Source: Bacillota bacterium (GTDB taxonomy: Bacteria > Bacillota > Desulfotomaculia > Desulfotomaculales > VENG01). Taken from it: a stretch of 64,000 nt of DNA. Shown one piece after another: positions 36,187-45,002 of the stretch (position 1 is its first letter; each line of letters begins with the position of its first letter). Location of the stretch: positions 1-64,000 of the forward strand of contig VENG01000033.1 of assembly GCA_009711705.1 (NCBI GenBank). Reading direction: 5' to 3'. The position numbers and the translations under genes were made by a program. The notes beneath the pieces were generated by a model. It worked only from the letters and a program-made list of their open reading frames with translations. It did no database searches and was not told the origin of the DNA.

Positions 36187-36288
36187 TTATTTGGTTTTAC
36201 GTCTTGACCGTAAGGACCAATAACGCCATGCAAACCACAAACCGGCAAATAAAGCTATCCCCAACAGTAAATCTTCTAAGAACTCCAT
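36187..36288 (-). CDS. 33-residue membrane miniprotein after copA
   Basis: ATG 36288 is preceded by AGGAGG at an ideal 8-nt distance. The product has an acidic start (MEFLEDLL), one hydrophobic helix (LGIALFAGLWFAWRYW) and a strongly basic tail (SLRSRRKTK). It begins 20 nt after the copA stop on the same strand, so it is almost surely co-translated with CopA. Tryptophan-rich single-helix peptides of this kind often modulate P-type ATPases, but that is only an analogy. Too short for usual gene callers. Confidence 0.65.
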   Translation of the reverse strand: MEFLEDLLLGIALFAGLWFAWRYWSLRSRRKTK

Positions 36289-36308
36289 TTATTATTCCTC
36301 CTGTTCCA

Positions 36309-38774
36309 CTATTCAGGACGCCGTGCAGGGGCAGGGACAAGCTTGTAAGAAACTCTATCGCGCTTACGGAAGTCCCGGTAAGGGTCAAACCGTTTTAACC
36401 TCAATGCATTAGTAACAACAGATACCGAACTAAAAGCCATTGCCGCGCCGGCAAGCACGGGTGATAAGAAGCCCAGAGCTGCAATCGGAATACCCAGCGA
36501 ATTATATATAAGCGCCCAAAACAGATTTTGCTTGATATTGCGCATGGTTGCCCGGCTTAAACTTATGCTGGCGGCTACACCACTCAGGTCGCCGCGCATC
36601 AGCGTGATATCAGCTGCTTCCATAGCAACGTCCGTACCAGTTCCAATGGCGAAGCCTACATCGGCGGTTGCCAGTGCAGGCGCATCATTTATACCGTCAC
36701 CCACCATACCCACCACAAGGCCTTTTTCCATCAGTTTGCTCACTTCCCGGGCTTTATCCTGGGGCAGCACTTCAGCCAGCACGTTCTCCTGCGGTATCCC
36801 CACTTCTCTGGCAATAGCCATGGCTGTTCTCCGGTTATCACCGGTGATCATGATAGTCTTAATTTTAAGGTTTTCTAGTGTCTTGATTGCTTCCGCGGAG
36901 GTTTCCTTAACGGTATCCGCGACAGCTATAACCCCCGCCGGTTTCCCGTTTACTGCCACCAACATGGCTGTTTTTCCTTGCAATTCAAGGTCATCGGCGT
37001 GCTTTTCCAGCATGGTTATATCTACTCCTTGCGTAGACATCAGGCGGCGGTTTCCAACCAATAACCTGTAGTTATCAATAGAAACAGAAATACCATGACC
37101 GGGTATCGCTTCAAAATTCTGCGGTTCGGCCAGTTCAATCTGTTTCTCCCTAGCTCCTTTAACGATTGCTTCCCCCAGCGGGTGCTCCGAACCTCTCTCC
37201 GCAGAGGCAACCAAACGCAACAACTCTTCATTGGAAAACTTATCGACAGGTATTACCTCGGTTAGTGATGGTTCCCCCCTGGTAATGGTCCCGGTTTTAT
37301 CCAGCACTACGGCATTTAACGCGTGCGTTTTCTCCAGGTGTTCGCCCCCTTTGATTAGAATGCCGTTTTCTGCCCCACGCCCGGTGCCGACCATAATCGA
37401 AGTTGGAGTAGCAAGGCCAAGAGCGCAGGGGCAGGCAATTACCAGTACCGCCGTGAAGTTAATTAGGGCCCGCGAGAAATTTCCGGTATCGGCAACAAAA
37501 TACCAGGACAGGAATGTAATTATGGCAACCACTACCACCGCCGGAACGAAATAACCGGAAATCACATCGGCAAGGCGTTGAATCGGGGCTTTTGATCCCT
37601 GTGCCTCTTCAACAATCCTTATTATCTGGGACAGGGCAGTATCTGACCCCACACGGGTGGCTGCAAATTTTAAGTTGCCATGCTTGTTAATGGTACCGCC
37701 GATCACCTCGTCATCCATCTGTTTATCAACAGGTATACTTTCTCCTGTAAGCATTGACTCGTCTACGCTGGAAAAACCTTCCTTGATAACGCCATCCACC
37801 GGCACTTTTTCACCAGGACGAACCAGTACTGTATCCCCAACCTGCACGTCCTCTACCGGGATGTCCATTTCCTTTCCGTCACGTACTATTCGCGCAGTTT
37901 TAGCCTGTAGACCCATGAGCTTTTTTATCGCCTCGGACGTACGCCCCTTGGCGATTGATTCCAGTAGGCGTCCCAGAATAATAAGAGTAATGATTAGAGC
38001 GCCCGTTTCATAATACACATGACCCGTTGTAAAAAAGGTTGTCGTTACGCTATAAAAATAAGCGGCTGATGTGCCCATGGCTATGAGTACATCCATATTG
38101 GCGCTGCCGTGCTTCAAGGCTTTGAAGGCTCCCCGGTAAAACTGGTACCCGGCAATGAATTGCACCGGTGTGGCCAGTGCAAATTGAAAGACCTTGTTAT
38201 GTACCAGGGCAGGTAGATGGAGGTTAAAAAGCTCTGCAAACATTACAGCAAGCAGGGGAATCGAAAGAGTTGCCGATAAAACTAGAATTGTCAATTGGCG
38301 CCGGGTTTCTTTTTCCCTTTCCAGTTTTTCCTTATCTTCGTCAAAACGGGTGTCGCCGTCCTGCGCCGTATAACCTACTTCCTGTATAGCTTTTTTGAAA
38401 TCCTTTTTATTTACCCGGTTGGGGTCGTATTCAATTGAAGCCCTTTCCATGGCAAAATTTACGTTAGCCCTGAATACGCCATCCAAACCATTGAGAGTAT
38501 CTTCTACCTTGGTGGCACAGGCCGCACAAGTCATACCACTTATTTTTAAGTCAACCCGGTCAGCTAAGACCCGGTAACCAAGGTCGTTAATTATATCTGA
38601 AAATTCGTCTGTGCCTACAATGGAAGGGTTATATTTTATGGACACTTTTTCAGCAGCAAAATTAACCGCAACCTCATTTACTCCATTTACCTTTTTTAGC
38701 TGCTTTTCAATTTTTGCAGCACAGGAAGCGCATTCCATACCGTTCACTTTAAAAGTGACTTTGCTGTCATCCAT
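36309..38774 (-). CDS. copA: Copper-exporting P1B-type ATPase
   Basis: An 821-residue Cu(I) pump. Two N-terminal heavy-metal domains carry CASC (15-18) and CAAC (83-86). The transport-site motif CPC is in [14 protein letters not shown] near residue 448; the phosphorylation motif DKTGT is near 492; GDGINDAP near 690; the SEHPLGEAI histidine-proline motif is also present. [15 protein letters not shown] at the end is the CopA-specific MxxSS helix, which selects copper over zinc. No CsoR or CopZ gene is adjacent. A small secreted Met/Gly-rich protein is divergently encoded at 39029 and may share the control region. Confidence 0.95.
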   Translation of the reverse strand: MDDSKVTFKVNGMECASCAAKIEKQLKKVNGVNEVAVNFAAEKVSIKYNPSIVGTDEFSDIINDLGYRVLADRVDLKISGMTCAACATKVEDTLNGLDGVFRANVNFAMERASIEYDPNRVNKKDFKKAIQEVGYTAQDGDTRFDEDKEKLEREKETRRQLTILVLSATLSIPLLAVMFAELFNLHLPALVHNKVFQFALATPVQFIAGYQFYRGAFKALKHGSANMDVLIAMGTSAAYFYSVTTTFFTTGHVYYETGALIITLIILGRLLESIAKGRTSEAIKKLMGLQAKTARIVRDGKEMDIPVEDVQVGDTVLVRPGEKVPVDGVIKEGFSSVDESMLTGESIPVDKQMDDEVIGGTINKHGNLKFAATRVGSDTALSQIIRIVEEAQGSKAPIQRLADVISGYFVPAVVVVAIITFLSWYFVADTGNFSRALINFTAVLVIACPCALGLATPTSIMVGTGRGAENGILIKGGEHLEKTHALNAVVLDKTGTITRGEPSLTEVIPVDKFSNEELLRLVASAERGSEHPLGEAIVKGAREKQIELAEPQNFEAIPGHGISVSIDNYRLLVGNRRLMSTQGVDITMLEKHADDLELQGKTAMLVAVNGKPAGVIAVADTVKETSAEAIKTLENLKIKTIMITGDNRRTAMAIAREVGIPQENVLAEVLPQDKAREVSKLMEKGLVVGMVGDGINDAPALATADVGFAIGTGTDVAMEAADITLMRGDLSGVAASISLSRATMRNIKQNLFWALIYNSLGIPIAALGFLSPVLAGAAMAFSSVSVVTNALRLKRFDPYRDFRKRDRVSYKLVPAPARRPE

Positions 38775-39028
38775 GGGCTATACCTCCAAACGAGATTAAA
38801 GACAGTCTTATTATTTACAAATTCTTTATCATTGTATCCAAGTCCAGAAGATATTCTCCCAACCGGTCGCACCCGATTATTCCGGCCTTGTCCCTAACCA
38901 ACCATGGTTATCCGAGTGCTTTATTTAATTTGCTTTTAAAAATTACACTAAATCTTAATTGTTCCATTATATTTTTGTAAAGTTTACCGTTTATAATCTA
39001 TTTAACAACTAAACAGGAGGTATTAAGC

Positions 39029-39376
39029 ATGACAAAGAAAGTAATGACGATGGCGGTTGTAGCGTTGATGGTGGGAGCGGTTATTGTGCCGACAGCCTTT
39101 GCGGCAACAAACAACTATGGCAATTGGTTTGATCAAATGTTTGGCTGGCATGACCAGTGGCTCGATCAGGCTGTTGACAGCGGGCAAATAAACGAGGGAC
39201 AAGCTCAAGCCTGGGGCCAGCACTTTGATTACATGAGAGATTTCCACGGTAATTACGGAATGCCCATGATGGGCGGTTTCAATGGAAACTACGATGGTAA
39301 TAACGGTTACGGTATGATGGGTGGAGCCGGTTACGGAATGAGCGGTTACGGAATGAACGGATACCAGGCACAGTAA
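39029..39376 (+). CDS. Secreted Gly/Asn/Met/Tyr-rich small protein
   Basis: A 115-residue precursor. Residues 1-25 are a clean signal peptide (MTKK, hydrophobic core, cut after AFA). The middle has a WFDQMFGWHDQWLDQAV helix with four Trp-containing turns, and the C-terminal 40 residues are low-complexity repeats of GYGM/MMGG/NGY type. Methionines and histidines suit metal binding; the gene is divergent from copA. The helix-plus-Q/W style recalls the secreted proteins at 53145 and 53985. The ribosome site is AGGAGG. Function unknown; copper buffering is one possible guess. Confidence 0.75.
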   Translation: MTKKVMTMAVVALMVGAVIVPTAFAATNNYGNWFDQMFGWHDQWLDQAVDSGQINEGQAQAWGQHFDYMRDFHGNYGMPMMGGFNGNYDGNNGYGMMGGAGYGMSGYGMNGYQAQ

Positions 39377-39443
39377 ATTTAGTACTAACGGGAAAAGGGA
39401 AGGGGTCAAAGGACCTCTTCCCTTTTTTATTAGTTAGGATAAC

Positions 39444-39725
39444 TTACTCTTTAACCTCTATACATTTAGCTATAGCTTTATCCACCGCCATGGTTGTATT
39501 ACCCACTTTAAATACCACAGAAGGAAATTTTCTTATAATAGTTACAGACATCCCCGGCAGCACTCCCATAGCCATCATTTTCTTTATAATACTGGCGTCT
39601 TTTGTTTTGATCCCGGTTATTTTGCTTTCGACTCCCGGCTTGAGATCTAAAAGTAGGGAATCACCTTTTTTATCAATATGTTGTGGGATATTTTTTGATA
39701 GCTGTGCAGCTTGTCCGATACTCAT
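39444..39725 (-). CDS. feoA: Ferrous iron transport protein A
   Basis: A 93-residue SH3-like FeoA protein. The family core is LLLDLKPGVESKITGIKTKD, MMAMGVLPGMSVTIIRKFP and VVFKVGNTTMAVDKAIAKCIEV. It binds the FeoB GTPase part and modulates Fe(II) uptake. Its ATG overlaps the stop of the Cys-rich miniprotein gene (TAATG), so the four feo genes are translationally linked on one transcript. FeoA normally precedes feoB; here it is last. Confidence 0.9.
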   Translation of the reverse strand: MSIGQAAQLSKNIPQHIDKKGDSLLLDLKPGVESKITGIKTKDASIIKKMMAMGVLPGMSVTIIRKFPSVVFKVGNTTMAVDKAIAKCIEVKE

Positions 39726-39895
39726 TATTTATTCCTCCATTTCTTTATTAACTTGATTACACCGGCATCAGGAAGCGTTTCATAATTACACCTTGGACAC
39801 TTGTACTTTTTGCAGCAGCCACTCATGGCACACCCGCCGCAGCCCTTTTTGGACTCTTCTTCGTCAAATTCAAAACCACAAAAGCTGCACTTCAT
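39725..39895 (-). CDS. Cys-rich miniprotein within the feo operon
   Basis: A 56-residue protein with nine cysteines: CSFC near the start, GCGGCAMSGCC in the middle and CPRC further on. This arrangement suggests a double zinc ribbon or a small iron-sulfur site. It starts immediately after the feoB stop and its own stop overlaps the feoA start, so it is a true operon member. Small Cys-rich proteins (FeoC or FeoB-associated type) occur in other feo operons and sense oxygen or iron; this one has its own pattern. Role inferred from position only. Confidence 0.75.
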   Translation of the reverse strand: MKCSFCGFEFDEEESKKGCGGCAMSGCCKKYKCPRCNYETLPDAGVIKLIKKWRNK

Positions 39896-41356
39896 TTAAA
39901 TTCCCCCCATTAGCATTAACACCCGGTAAAGCACGTAACCGGCTAGAAAAGCAAAGGGGAAAATAAACCCGGCAACGGCCAATGCGGTTTTTAGTCCCCT
40001 TTCCTTGATCATCACACTGAACTGGGCAATACAGGGCACAAAAAGTGTTAAAGTCGCTGCCGCCACCACCAGCTGCGTAGTCGTTAATAGACCGCCCTGC
40101 TGCAGGTCGTATAATCCCGCGGCACCGTAATCGCGCCTAAAAAAGCCGAACAAAAAGGCTACTGCCGCATCGGGAGGTAAACCAATCAATTTCAATACCG
40201 GCTCCAGGGCTTTGATGACAATATCAAATAACCCCGTTAGTTTCCCGGCCCAGATGAGAACACTTGCCAAAATAAAAATAGGTAAAATCTCAAAAAGGTA
40301 CCACTGCATTCTGGTGTAAGTTTTGCTGAAAACATTAAGGATGCTGGGCATCCTGAGGGGAGGTACTTCCATGTAAAACATCGGGTTTTCTCCGGGCATA
40401 AGTTTTGCCGTCAGGTAGCCTACAAGCAGGAAAACTAATATGATAAAGCCGGTCCATACAGCCAGAGCCTGGGGTTTGCCGGATAAAAGTGCTAATATAA
40501 CCCCCAGCTGGGCTGAGCAGGGTATGGCAAGCGCCAGCAAAAGGGTGGATATAACCCGTTCCCTTTTGGTTTCCAGGGTCCTGGTAACCATAGTGGCCAT
40601 TGTGTCACAGCCAAAGCCCAGGGTCATGGGAATAACAGCCCTGCCGTTCAGACCAATCCCTTTAAAAATGCGATCCACCAGTAATGCAAGGCGGGGCAAA
40701 TAACCCGAATCTTCAATTATGGAAAAGGCAATAAAGAAGGTTCCCACAATGGGTAAAATAATGGCGATGGCATATCTTAGACCTAAAGTAACAATACCAT
40801 ATTCATTTGCAATCAGGTCCTGGATGGCCGGCCAGGGAATGTAACTGGCAACCCAGCTGTTTACAAGGGGATTGATGTAAGCTTCAAAGATTTCAATTTC
40901 CAGGTAGTCAACCAGTGTACCGGCCCCAAAAACACCCACGAATTTATAGAGCCCAAAATATAAAACCAGTAATAAAATAGGCACCCCGGTAATCGGATTG
41001 AAGGTCAATTCGTTAATCAGACCATTGGAATTTTTCAAGCCTTTTTCCGGTTTAATTTCTACTGCTTCAGTTAAAAGATTATTTACCTGTTCCTGTCTTT
41101 TAACTGAAATCACATAGTTGAGCGATTCGTCAAATTGTTTTGCCGTTTTTTGTATAATTGTTTGAATAAACATAAAAGCATTGGAGCCTTCTTTGGCTTC
41201 AACTAAACGATATATTTCTTCATCCCCCTGCAGCAAGAGAAAAGCTACAGACCTTTTGGATAAGTTGTACGAATGCTTGAGACTGTCTTCAATTGTATTT
41301 ATTGCTGCTTGTATTTCCGGAGGATAGGAATATTCACTAGCTAACGAGCCTGGCAT
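39896..41356 (-). CDS. feoB: FeoB membrane domain (split FeoB)
   Basis: A 486-residue permease half of FeoB, the Fe(II) transporter. It contains the two Gate motifs (MTLGFGCDTMATMVTRTLETKRER and the later PCIAQFSVMIKERGLKTA) and about nine membrane helices. The G domain is in the separate gene 41337-41906, which overlaps it by about 20 nt. Start ATG 41356 follows AGGGTGG; a TTG further up is less likely. The residues before the helices (about 1-90) form the linker that in whole FeoB follows the G domain, so the gene is split in the helical-linker region. Confidence 0.9.
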   Translation of the reverse strand: MPGSLASEYSYPPEIQAAINTIEDSLKHSYNLSKRSVAFLLLQGDEEIYRLVEAKEGSNAFMFIQTIIQKTAKQFDESLNYVISVKRQEQVNNLLTEAVEIKPEKGLKNSNGLINELTFNPITGVPILLLVLYFGLYKFVGVFGAGTLVDYLEIEIFEAYINPLVNSWVASYIPWPAIQDLIANEYGIVTLGLRYAIAIILPIVGTFFIAFSIIEDSGYLPRLALLVDRIFKGIGLNGRAVIPMTLGFGCDTMATMVTRTLETKRERVISTLLLALAIPCSAQLGVILALLSGKPQALAVWTGFIILVFLLVGYLTAKLMPGENPMFYMEVPPLRMPSILNVFSKTYTRMQWYLFEILPIFILASVLIWAGKLTGLFDIVIKALEPVLKLIGLPPDAAVAFLFGFFRRDYGAAGLYDLQQGGLLTTTQLVVAAATLTLFVPCIAQFSVMIKERGLKTALAVAGFIFPFAFLAGYVLYRVLMLMGGI

Positions 41357-41906
41357 TATTTTCAACCACCCTTTTAAGTTCCTCTATACCTACATTTCTA
41401 ATAAAGACTGCGCTTATTACCGAAATCCCCAATTTCTTTTCTAGAAGGCGCACATTTATTTTCATACCGGCTTTTTCTGCTTCGTCCATCATATTTAGAG
41501 TCAAAATTATAGGTAAATCTGCCTCAATGAGCTGAAGTGTTAGGGGCAGCATTCTTTGTATATTTTTTGCATCTATGACGTGAATCACTGCTTCCGGGTG
41601 TTCATCCAGCAGCAGCCTGCGAGAAACAGCCTCTTCTTCGGTAATTGGGTGCATTGAATACATACCCGGGGTATCCACCACAGCAAAATTTTCATTTCCG
41701 ATTTTAGCCTTTCCCCGGGATACTTCTACGGTGGTGCCGGGGTAGTTAGATACGGTAACGTAACTTCCTGTCAAACGGTTAAATAATACACTTTTACCTA
41801 CATTGGGATTTCCGACCAGCACTATTTTTTTTAACCCGTGTAATTCAATAGGATCAGTATCGCTTCCACAGCAGCTGTTATTACTTTTTGATTTTCGGAA
41901 AAACAA
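41337..41906 (-). CDS. feoB: FeoB GTPase domain (split FeoB)
   Basis: A 189-residue soluble G protein. G1 is GNPNVGKS at 32-39; the switch TVSNYPGTTVE, G3 DTPGM, and G4-like NMMDEAEKAG follow, as in the N-terminus of intact FeoB. It drives or gates Fe(II) passage by the separately encoded permease. Start TTG 41906 with GGAGGAGGG upstream. A C-x-C region (SCCGSD at 11-16) stands ahead of the G domain, an extra that may bind metal. A Fur box lies just upstream at 41931. Confidence 0.9.
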   Translation of the reverse strand: MFFRKSKSNNSCCGSDTDPIELHGLKKIVLVGNPNVGKSVLFNRLTGSYVTVSNYPGTTVEVSRGKAKIGNENFAVVDTPGMYSMHPITEEEAVSRRLLLDEHPEAVIHVIDAKNIQRMLPLTLQLIEADLPIILTLNMMDEAEKAGMKINVRLLEKKLGISVISAVFIRNVGIEELKRVVENNARLVS

Positions 41907-41930
41907 AGAGATCCCTCCTCCGTTGCAAAT

Positions 41931-41943
41931 GATAATTATTATC
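41931..41943. promoter_or_regulatory. Fur box upstream of the feo operon
   Basis: GATAATTATTATC is a perfect 6-1-6 Fur palindrome, 25 bp before the feoB G-domain start. It predicts iron repression of the feo operon. Confidence 0.75.
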
Positions 41944-42021
41944 GTTTCTATTGTGTAATGTTACCATGGCAGTGTCACATCTATTTTGCATTTACTTAAC
42001 GTTTTTGTGACACGCAAGCAA

Positions 42022-42042
42022 CCACGGGGACGGTCCCTGTGG
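42022..42042 (+). repeat. CCACGGGGACGGT-family repeat, copy 6
   Basis: CCACGGGGAC (42022-42031) and GTCCCTGTGG (42033-42042): a 10-bp stem with one G-T wobble and a one-base loop. The best-preserved copy. Confidence 0.75.
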
Positions 42043-42217
42043 CAGAGATATTAAAAACAAAATCTTTCGCCAGATACCAATGAAGCAAGAAACCGATTCC
42101 TTTGCATCTCTTTGCCATATCCATCGGATAATTTAAGGATAATGCCCATAAAAAAACCGTGCAGGGTTACAAGATTTTCTTGCAAACACCTCACGGGTAG
42201 GACAATATAGCACTTTT

Positions 42218-42409
42218 TTATTTTTTAGCTCTTTCAGATAATAACTCCCCGCCGACTCCTACATTATCTGGGTTACTTTCTTTAATTAGTACGGTGAAGG
42301 CATCCTTTGGCATATTCAAGGTATATGCAGCGGTATCTGTAAATTCCTTAACTAACCTTGACTTTTGTTCTTTTGTCATTTGTGGACCCTCCAAAATAAT
42401 ATATGGCAT
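42218..42409 (-). CDS. 4-oxalocrotonate tautomerase family protein
   Basis: A 63-residue tautomerase-superfamily protein. After removal of Met, the catalytic Pro1 is exposed (MPYIILEGPQMTKEQKSRLVKEF), the length is that of hexameric 4-OT subunits, and the VLIKESNPDNVGVGGE end is conserved. It usually isomerises enol/keto acids of aromatic degradation, but many family members are of unknown use. It is alone, with a palindrome-rich 170-bp gap upstream. Confidence 0.85.
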   Translation of the reverse strand: MPYIILEGPQMTKEQKSRLVKEFTDTAAYTLNMPKDAFTVLIKESNPDNVGVGGELLSERAKK

Positions 42410-42479
42410 TTTTGCACCTCCTTCTATTTAACTATCCCCGAACTACGGGACAGCAATCCCGTTATTCGCAAATTAAACC

Positions 42480-42947
42480 TTATTCGGTCTTTTGATTAAC
42501 TAAACGGCGTTGAAAGTATATAAAAACCGGTAAGGGTATAACGATCCAGCCAAAACTTTTTATTAGGCTGTTTTTTGCTCTGGTAACCTGCCTTTCCTTT
42601 TCCCTTGCCACCATTGCTTCATATTGTTCCTGAAGCTCCTCTTCCGACAGGTTTGCTTCCTCATTAGCTGCCTCCGACCCGGTATTAGGTTTTGCTTCAC
42701 CGAAACGTTTAAACTCCTCAAAATTTTGATGGTAAGGAGCAGGGTTAATGATATCTGCAACCGCCATAAAGGCGCCTACACTTCCGCCAATGGCCATCAT
42801 TAGAGTGGCAAATAAAACTAAATAAATATAGACATTTTTAATCACATCTTTCTCCCCTTTGTCATTTTCAATTTTAACTCCTACAATTACAAAAATAATA
42901 AGCAAAACAACCAGTATGGATCCAATACCAAGAAACAATAAAGTCAT
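42480..42947 (-). CDS. Membrane protein with charged loop, unknown
   Basis: A 155-residue protein with three membrane helices: about residues 4-24, 39-66 and 128-146. Between helices two and three is a long acidic region (FGEAKPNTGSEAANEEANLSEEELQEQYEAMVAREKERQ), predicted coiled or disordered. The first half resembles the DUF5671 group, but the match is uncertain. A ribosome site is weak. Lies just upstream of the tautomerase on the same strand. Confidence 0.6.
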   Translation of the reverse strand: MTLLFLGIGSILVVLLIIFVIVGVKIENDKGEKDVIKNVYIYLVLFATLMMAIGGSVGAFMAVADIINPAPYHQNFEEFKRFGEAKPNTGSEAANEEANLSEEELQEQYEAMVAREKERQVTRAKNSLIKSFGWIVIPLPVFIYFQRRLVNQKTE

Positions 42948-42985
42948 TTTAAAACCTCATTTTAACATATTTTAAGGGAGGGGTG

Positions 42986-43133
42986 TCAGGATAAAAAATT
43001 ATATTGTGAGTTACCGTTTACCAACAGGATACTAGTACGGACGTGCAGGCCTTCGAGGGCCTCATTCAACCAGCAGTAGATATCAGTAAGGGCCTTCTAA
43101 TCCTGTGTGGACGCCTATAATTTCCTCATGCAT
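42986..43133 (-). pseudogene. Frameshifted small ORF relic
   Basis: The minus strand reads MHEEIIGVHTGLEGPY then, after one shifted base, DIYCWLNEALEGLHVRTSIL to a stop at 42986. Together they make about 48 natural-looking residues. No ribosome site is visible and the gene is interrupted, so it is probably dead. Family not recognised. Confidence 0.3.
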
Positions 43134-43152
43134 GCACTGTGCTATAATGGAT

Positions 43153-43356
43153 TTAGACAAGTCGCTTGCAGTACAATTCGGTCAATTCTTTTAGTGTCGC
43201 TTTTCCATCCAACGATGACAAAAAACTAATCTCGGCAGAAGATAATTTGATTATTCTCTGCAATGTATGGGGATAATTTCGCAATCCATAGTATTTTATG
43301 GCATTACCTTCCAGTTTCCAGCGGTTTTGCAGCACCGGATACATGTCTACTTGCAT
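43153..43356 (-). CDS. Small protein resembling a PqqD-type domain, unknown
   Basis: A 67-residue protein starting at ATG 43356 (AGAGG 8 nt upstream). The sequence QVDMYPVLQNRWKLEG, then LSSAEISFLSSLDGKATLKELTE has the layout of a PqqD/SPASM-leading winged helix: two strands and a helix ending in a short acidic stretch. It stops abruptly at TELYCKRLV and may be the truncated front of a radical-SAM maturase, whose body is absent. Lies beside the relic at 42986. Assignment weak. Confidence 0.45.
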   Translation of the reverse strand: MQVDMYPVLQNRWKLEGNAIKYYGLRNYPHTLQRIIKLSSAEISFLSSLDGKATLKELTELYCKRLV

Positions 43357-43432
43357 TTGATGGACCTCTTTCCTGTGCAGCATTACTGTTCTTCACTCCC
43401 GACGTGCTCTTGATGCATTAATTTTCACTCTG

Positions 43433-44224
43433 TTATTTAAAGCTTACACTCTTAAATTCATGAAATTCCAGATTATACAAGGCATCAATGAAGTTAGCAG
43501 CAAAAGTACCGGGTCCTCGACTCATACATGCGGCCTTTTCCGCAGCAGCCCCATAAAAAGCTAATGCGGCTAAAACACCCAAACATTTATCCTCTGCCAC
43601 CGCCAGGAAAGCACCCGCTAAAGATGTAAGGGCGCAACCGGTCCCGGTAACCAGCGAAAGGAAGGTATGTCCAGACCCGTTGGAAAATACTCTTTGCCCA
43701 TCAGTAACATAGTCTATGTTGCCGGTTGCAGCAATTAAAGAACCTGTACTATTCGCCAAATCACTAAATCTATCGATATTTATTTGTGTTCCTATGCTAT
43801 CAACACCTTTTGTTTGGCCGGTTATCCCTACTAGAAAGTTAATCTCACCATAGTTTCCTCTAATTAAACTTAATTTAACTTTTCTTAAAATATCAGCGGC
43901 AATGGTATTTCTATAGGTTGTTGCTCCGATCCCAACCGGATCAAAGACTACCGGTTTTGCTTCTTTATTTGCAATACTACCTGCTTTAATAAAGTATTCA
44001 ACCTGCCTGGGGTGTGCTGTCCCCATGTTCAGAACTAAAACATCAGCTATCCCGGCTAAATCACCGGCCTCTTCTATTCCTTCCGACATTAGAGGAGATG
44101 CTCCGACAGCTAAAAGAACGTTAGCTGTAAAATTAGCCACAACAGTATTGGTTAGGTTGCATACCAGTGGTTTCTTTTCCTTAACCGCTTGTCTTATGGC
44201 CCATAATTTTTCTACATCTGTCAT
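43433..44224 (-). CDS. thiM: Hydroxyethylthiazole kinase
   Basis: A 263-residue ribokinase-like enzyme that phosphorylates 4-methyl-5-hydroxyethylthiazole in thiamine salvage. Landmarks: [30 protein letters not shown] at the N-terminus (substrate site), [13 protein letters not shown], and [15 protein letters not shown] with the catalytic cysteine. Start ATG 44224 has GGGGTGATT upstream. Neither thiE nor thiD is next to it, and no room exists upstream for a TPP riboswitch (about 30 nt to the next gene). Confidence 0.92.
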   Translation of the reverse strand: MTDVEKLWAIRQAVKEKKPLVCNLTNTVVANFTANVLLAVGASPLMSEGIEEAGDLAGIADVLVLNMGTAHPRQVEYFIKAGSIANKEAKPVVFDPVGIGATTYRNTIAADILRKVKLSLIRGNYGEINFLVGITGQTKGVDSIGTQINIDRFSDLANSTGSLIAATGNIDYVTDGQRVFSNGSGHTFLSLVTGTGCALTSLAGAFLAVAEDKCLGVLAALAFYGAAAEKAACMSRGPGTFAANFIDALYNLEFHEFKSVSFK

Positions 44225-44263
44225 AATAATCACCCCGTGAAATGATCCTTCTTTACTTCCGCA

Positions 44264-44806
44264 TCAGGACACCGCAATCCGCGTGAGTTCAAGGTGCCAC
44301 TCCCCATTTTTATAAGTAGCCTTGTATTCTGGGAAAACAGCCCCCAGGTTGCCAAACCAGGAAGTTGCCTCAATTATAGCATGATTACCACTGAATTCCT
44401 GCAGCCGCACAGATAACAAAGCTCCATTTACAGCTCTACTCAAACGGCCCTGCTCGTCAACTTCGAACCTGGACCTATCTTCCTTAACTTTCTCAAAGGG
44501 GTAAACGTTAGCTGACAAATCTTTGAGCCCGTTCAGTACCTCTTGCTTTGCCCTGTCACTTAGCCCTTCCAGTGTTTCAAGTTTGACGGCAATAAAATCA
44601 TTACCCCCGCTTTCTTCCTGAAAGGCAGACCTCATGGCCGTTACATAAAGGTCAACCCTTTTTATTTCTTCGGCAGTAATTTGGTCCACGGGGCCTCCCT
44701 TTTCGCCGGCTCCCCCGTTTCCCGGCTTATCACCTTGAGAGGCACAGCCAGCAATTAAAGTAGCAATCAGAATGATACATAACAGTCCTTGGGCTAACTT
44801 CTTCAA
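44264..44806 (-). CDS. Predicted lipoprotein, unknown
   Basis: A 180-residue secreted lipoprotein. The signal peptide ends in the lipobox LIAGC at residues 17-21, followed by a Gly/Lys-rich linker (SQGDKPGNGGAGEKGG). The body is soluble and charged, with AMRSAFQEESGGNDFIAVKLETLEGLSD and a C-terminal repeated strand pattern (ATYKNGEWHLELTRIAVS) that recalls the end of the DUF4878/NTF2-like or Ig-like lipoproteins. No family named. The gene ends 40 nt before thiM. Confidence 0.75.
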   Translation of the reverse strand: MKKLAQGLLCIILIATLIAGCASQGDKPGNGGAGEKGGPVDQITAEEIKRVDLYVTAMRSAFQEESGGNDFIAVKLETLEGLSDRAKQEVLNGLKDLSANVYPFEKVKEDRSRFEVDEQGRLSRAVNGALLSVRLQEFSGNHAIIEATSWFGNLGAVFPEYKATYKNGEWHLELTRIAVS

Positions 44807-44930
44807 GCAAATTTTCCCCCTTTATTAAAAACGCAATTACTTTTACAGACGAATTATTGCTTAAACTGTTCCCTGATTGTGCTGGAGGAAACGATTCATC
44901 TTTTCGGAATGAAAAGGTGAGAGATTGTAC

Positions 44931-44964
44931 AAAAAAAATTCCCTCTACACAAGTATGAGGGAAT
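44931..44964 (-). terminator. Terminator of the chemotaxis receptor gene
   Basis: ATTCCCTC (44938-44945) / GAGGGAAT (44957-44964); read on the minus strand the stem runs into eight Ts. Confidence 0.85.
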
Positions 44965-45002
44965 ATATTTAAAACCTCTATTTTTATGAGAAGATAAGCG
45001 GA

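Noticed and set aside
44225-44263. TPP riboswitch ahead of thiM
   Set aside because: Only about 40 nt separate thiM from the next gene, too short for the aptamer, and the conserved CUGAGA box is absent.
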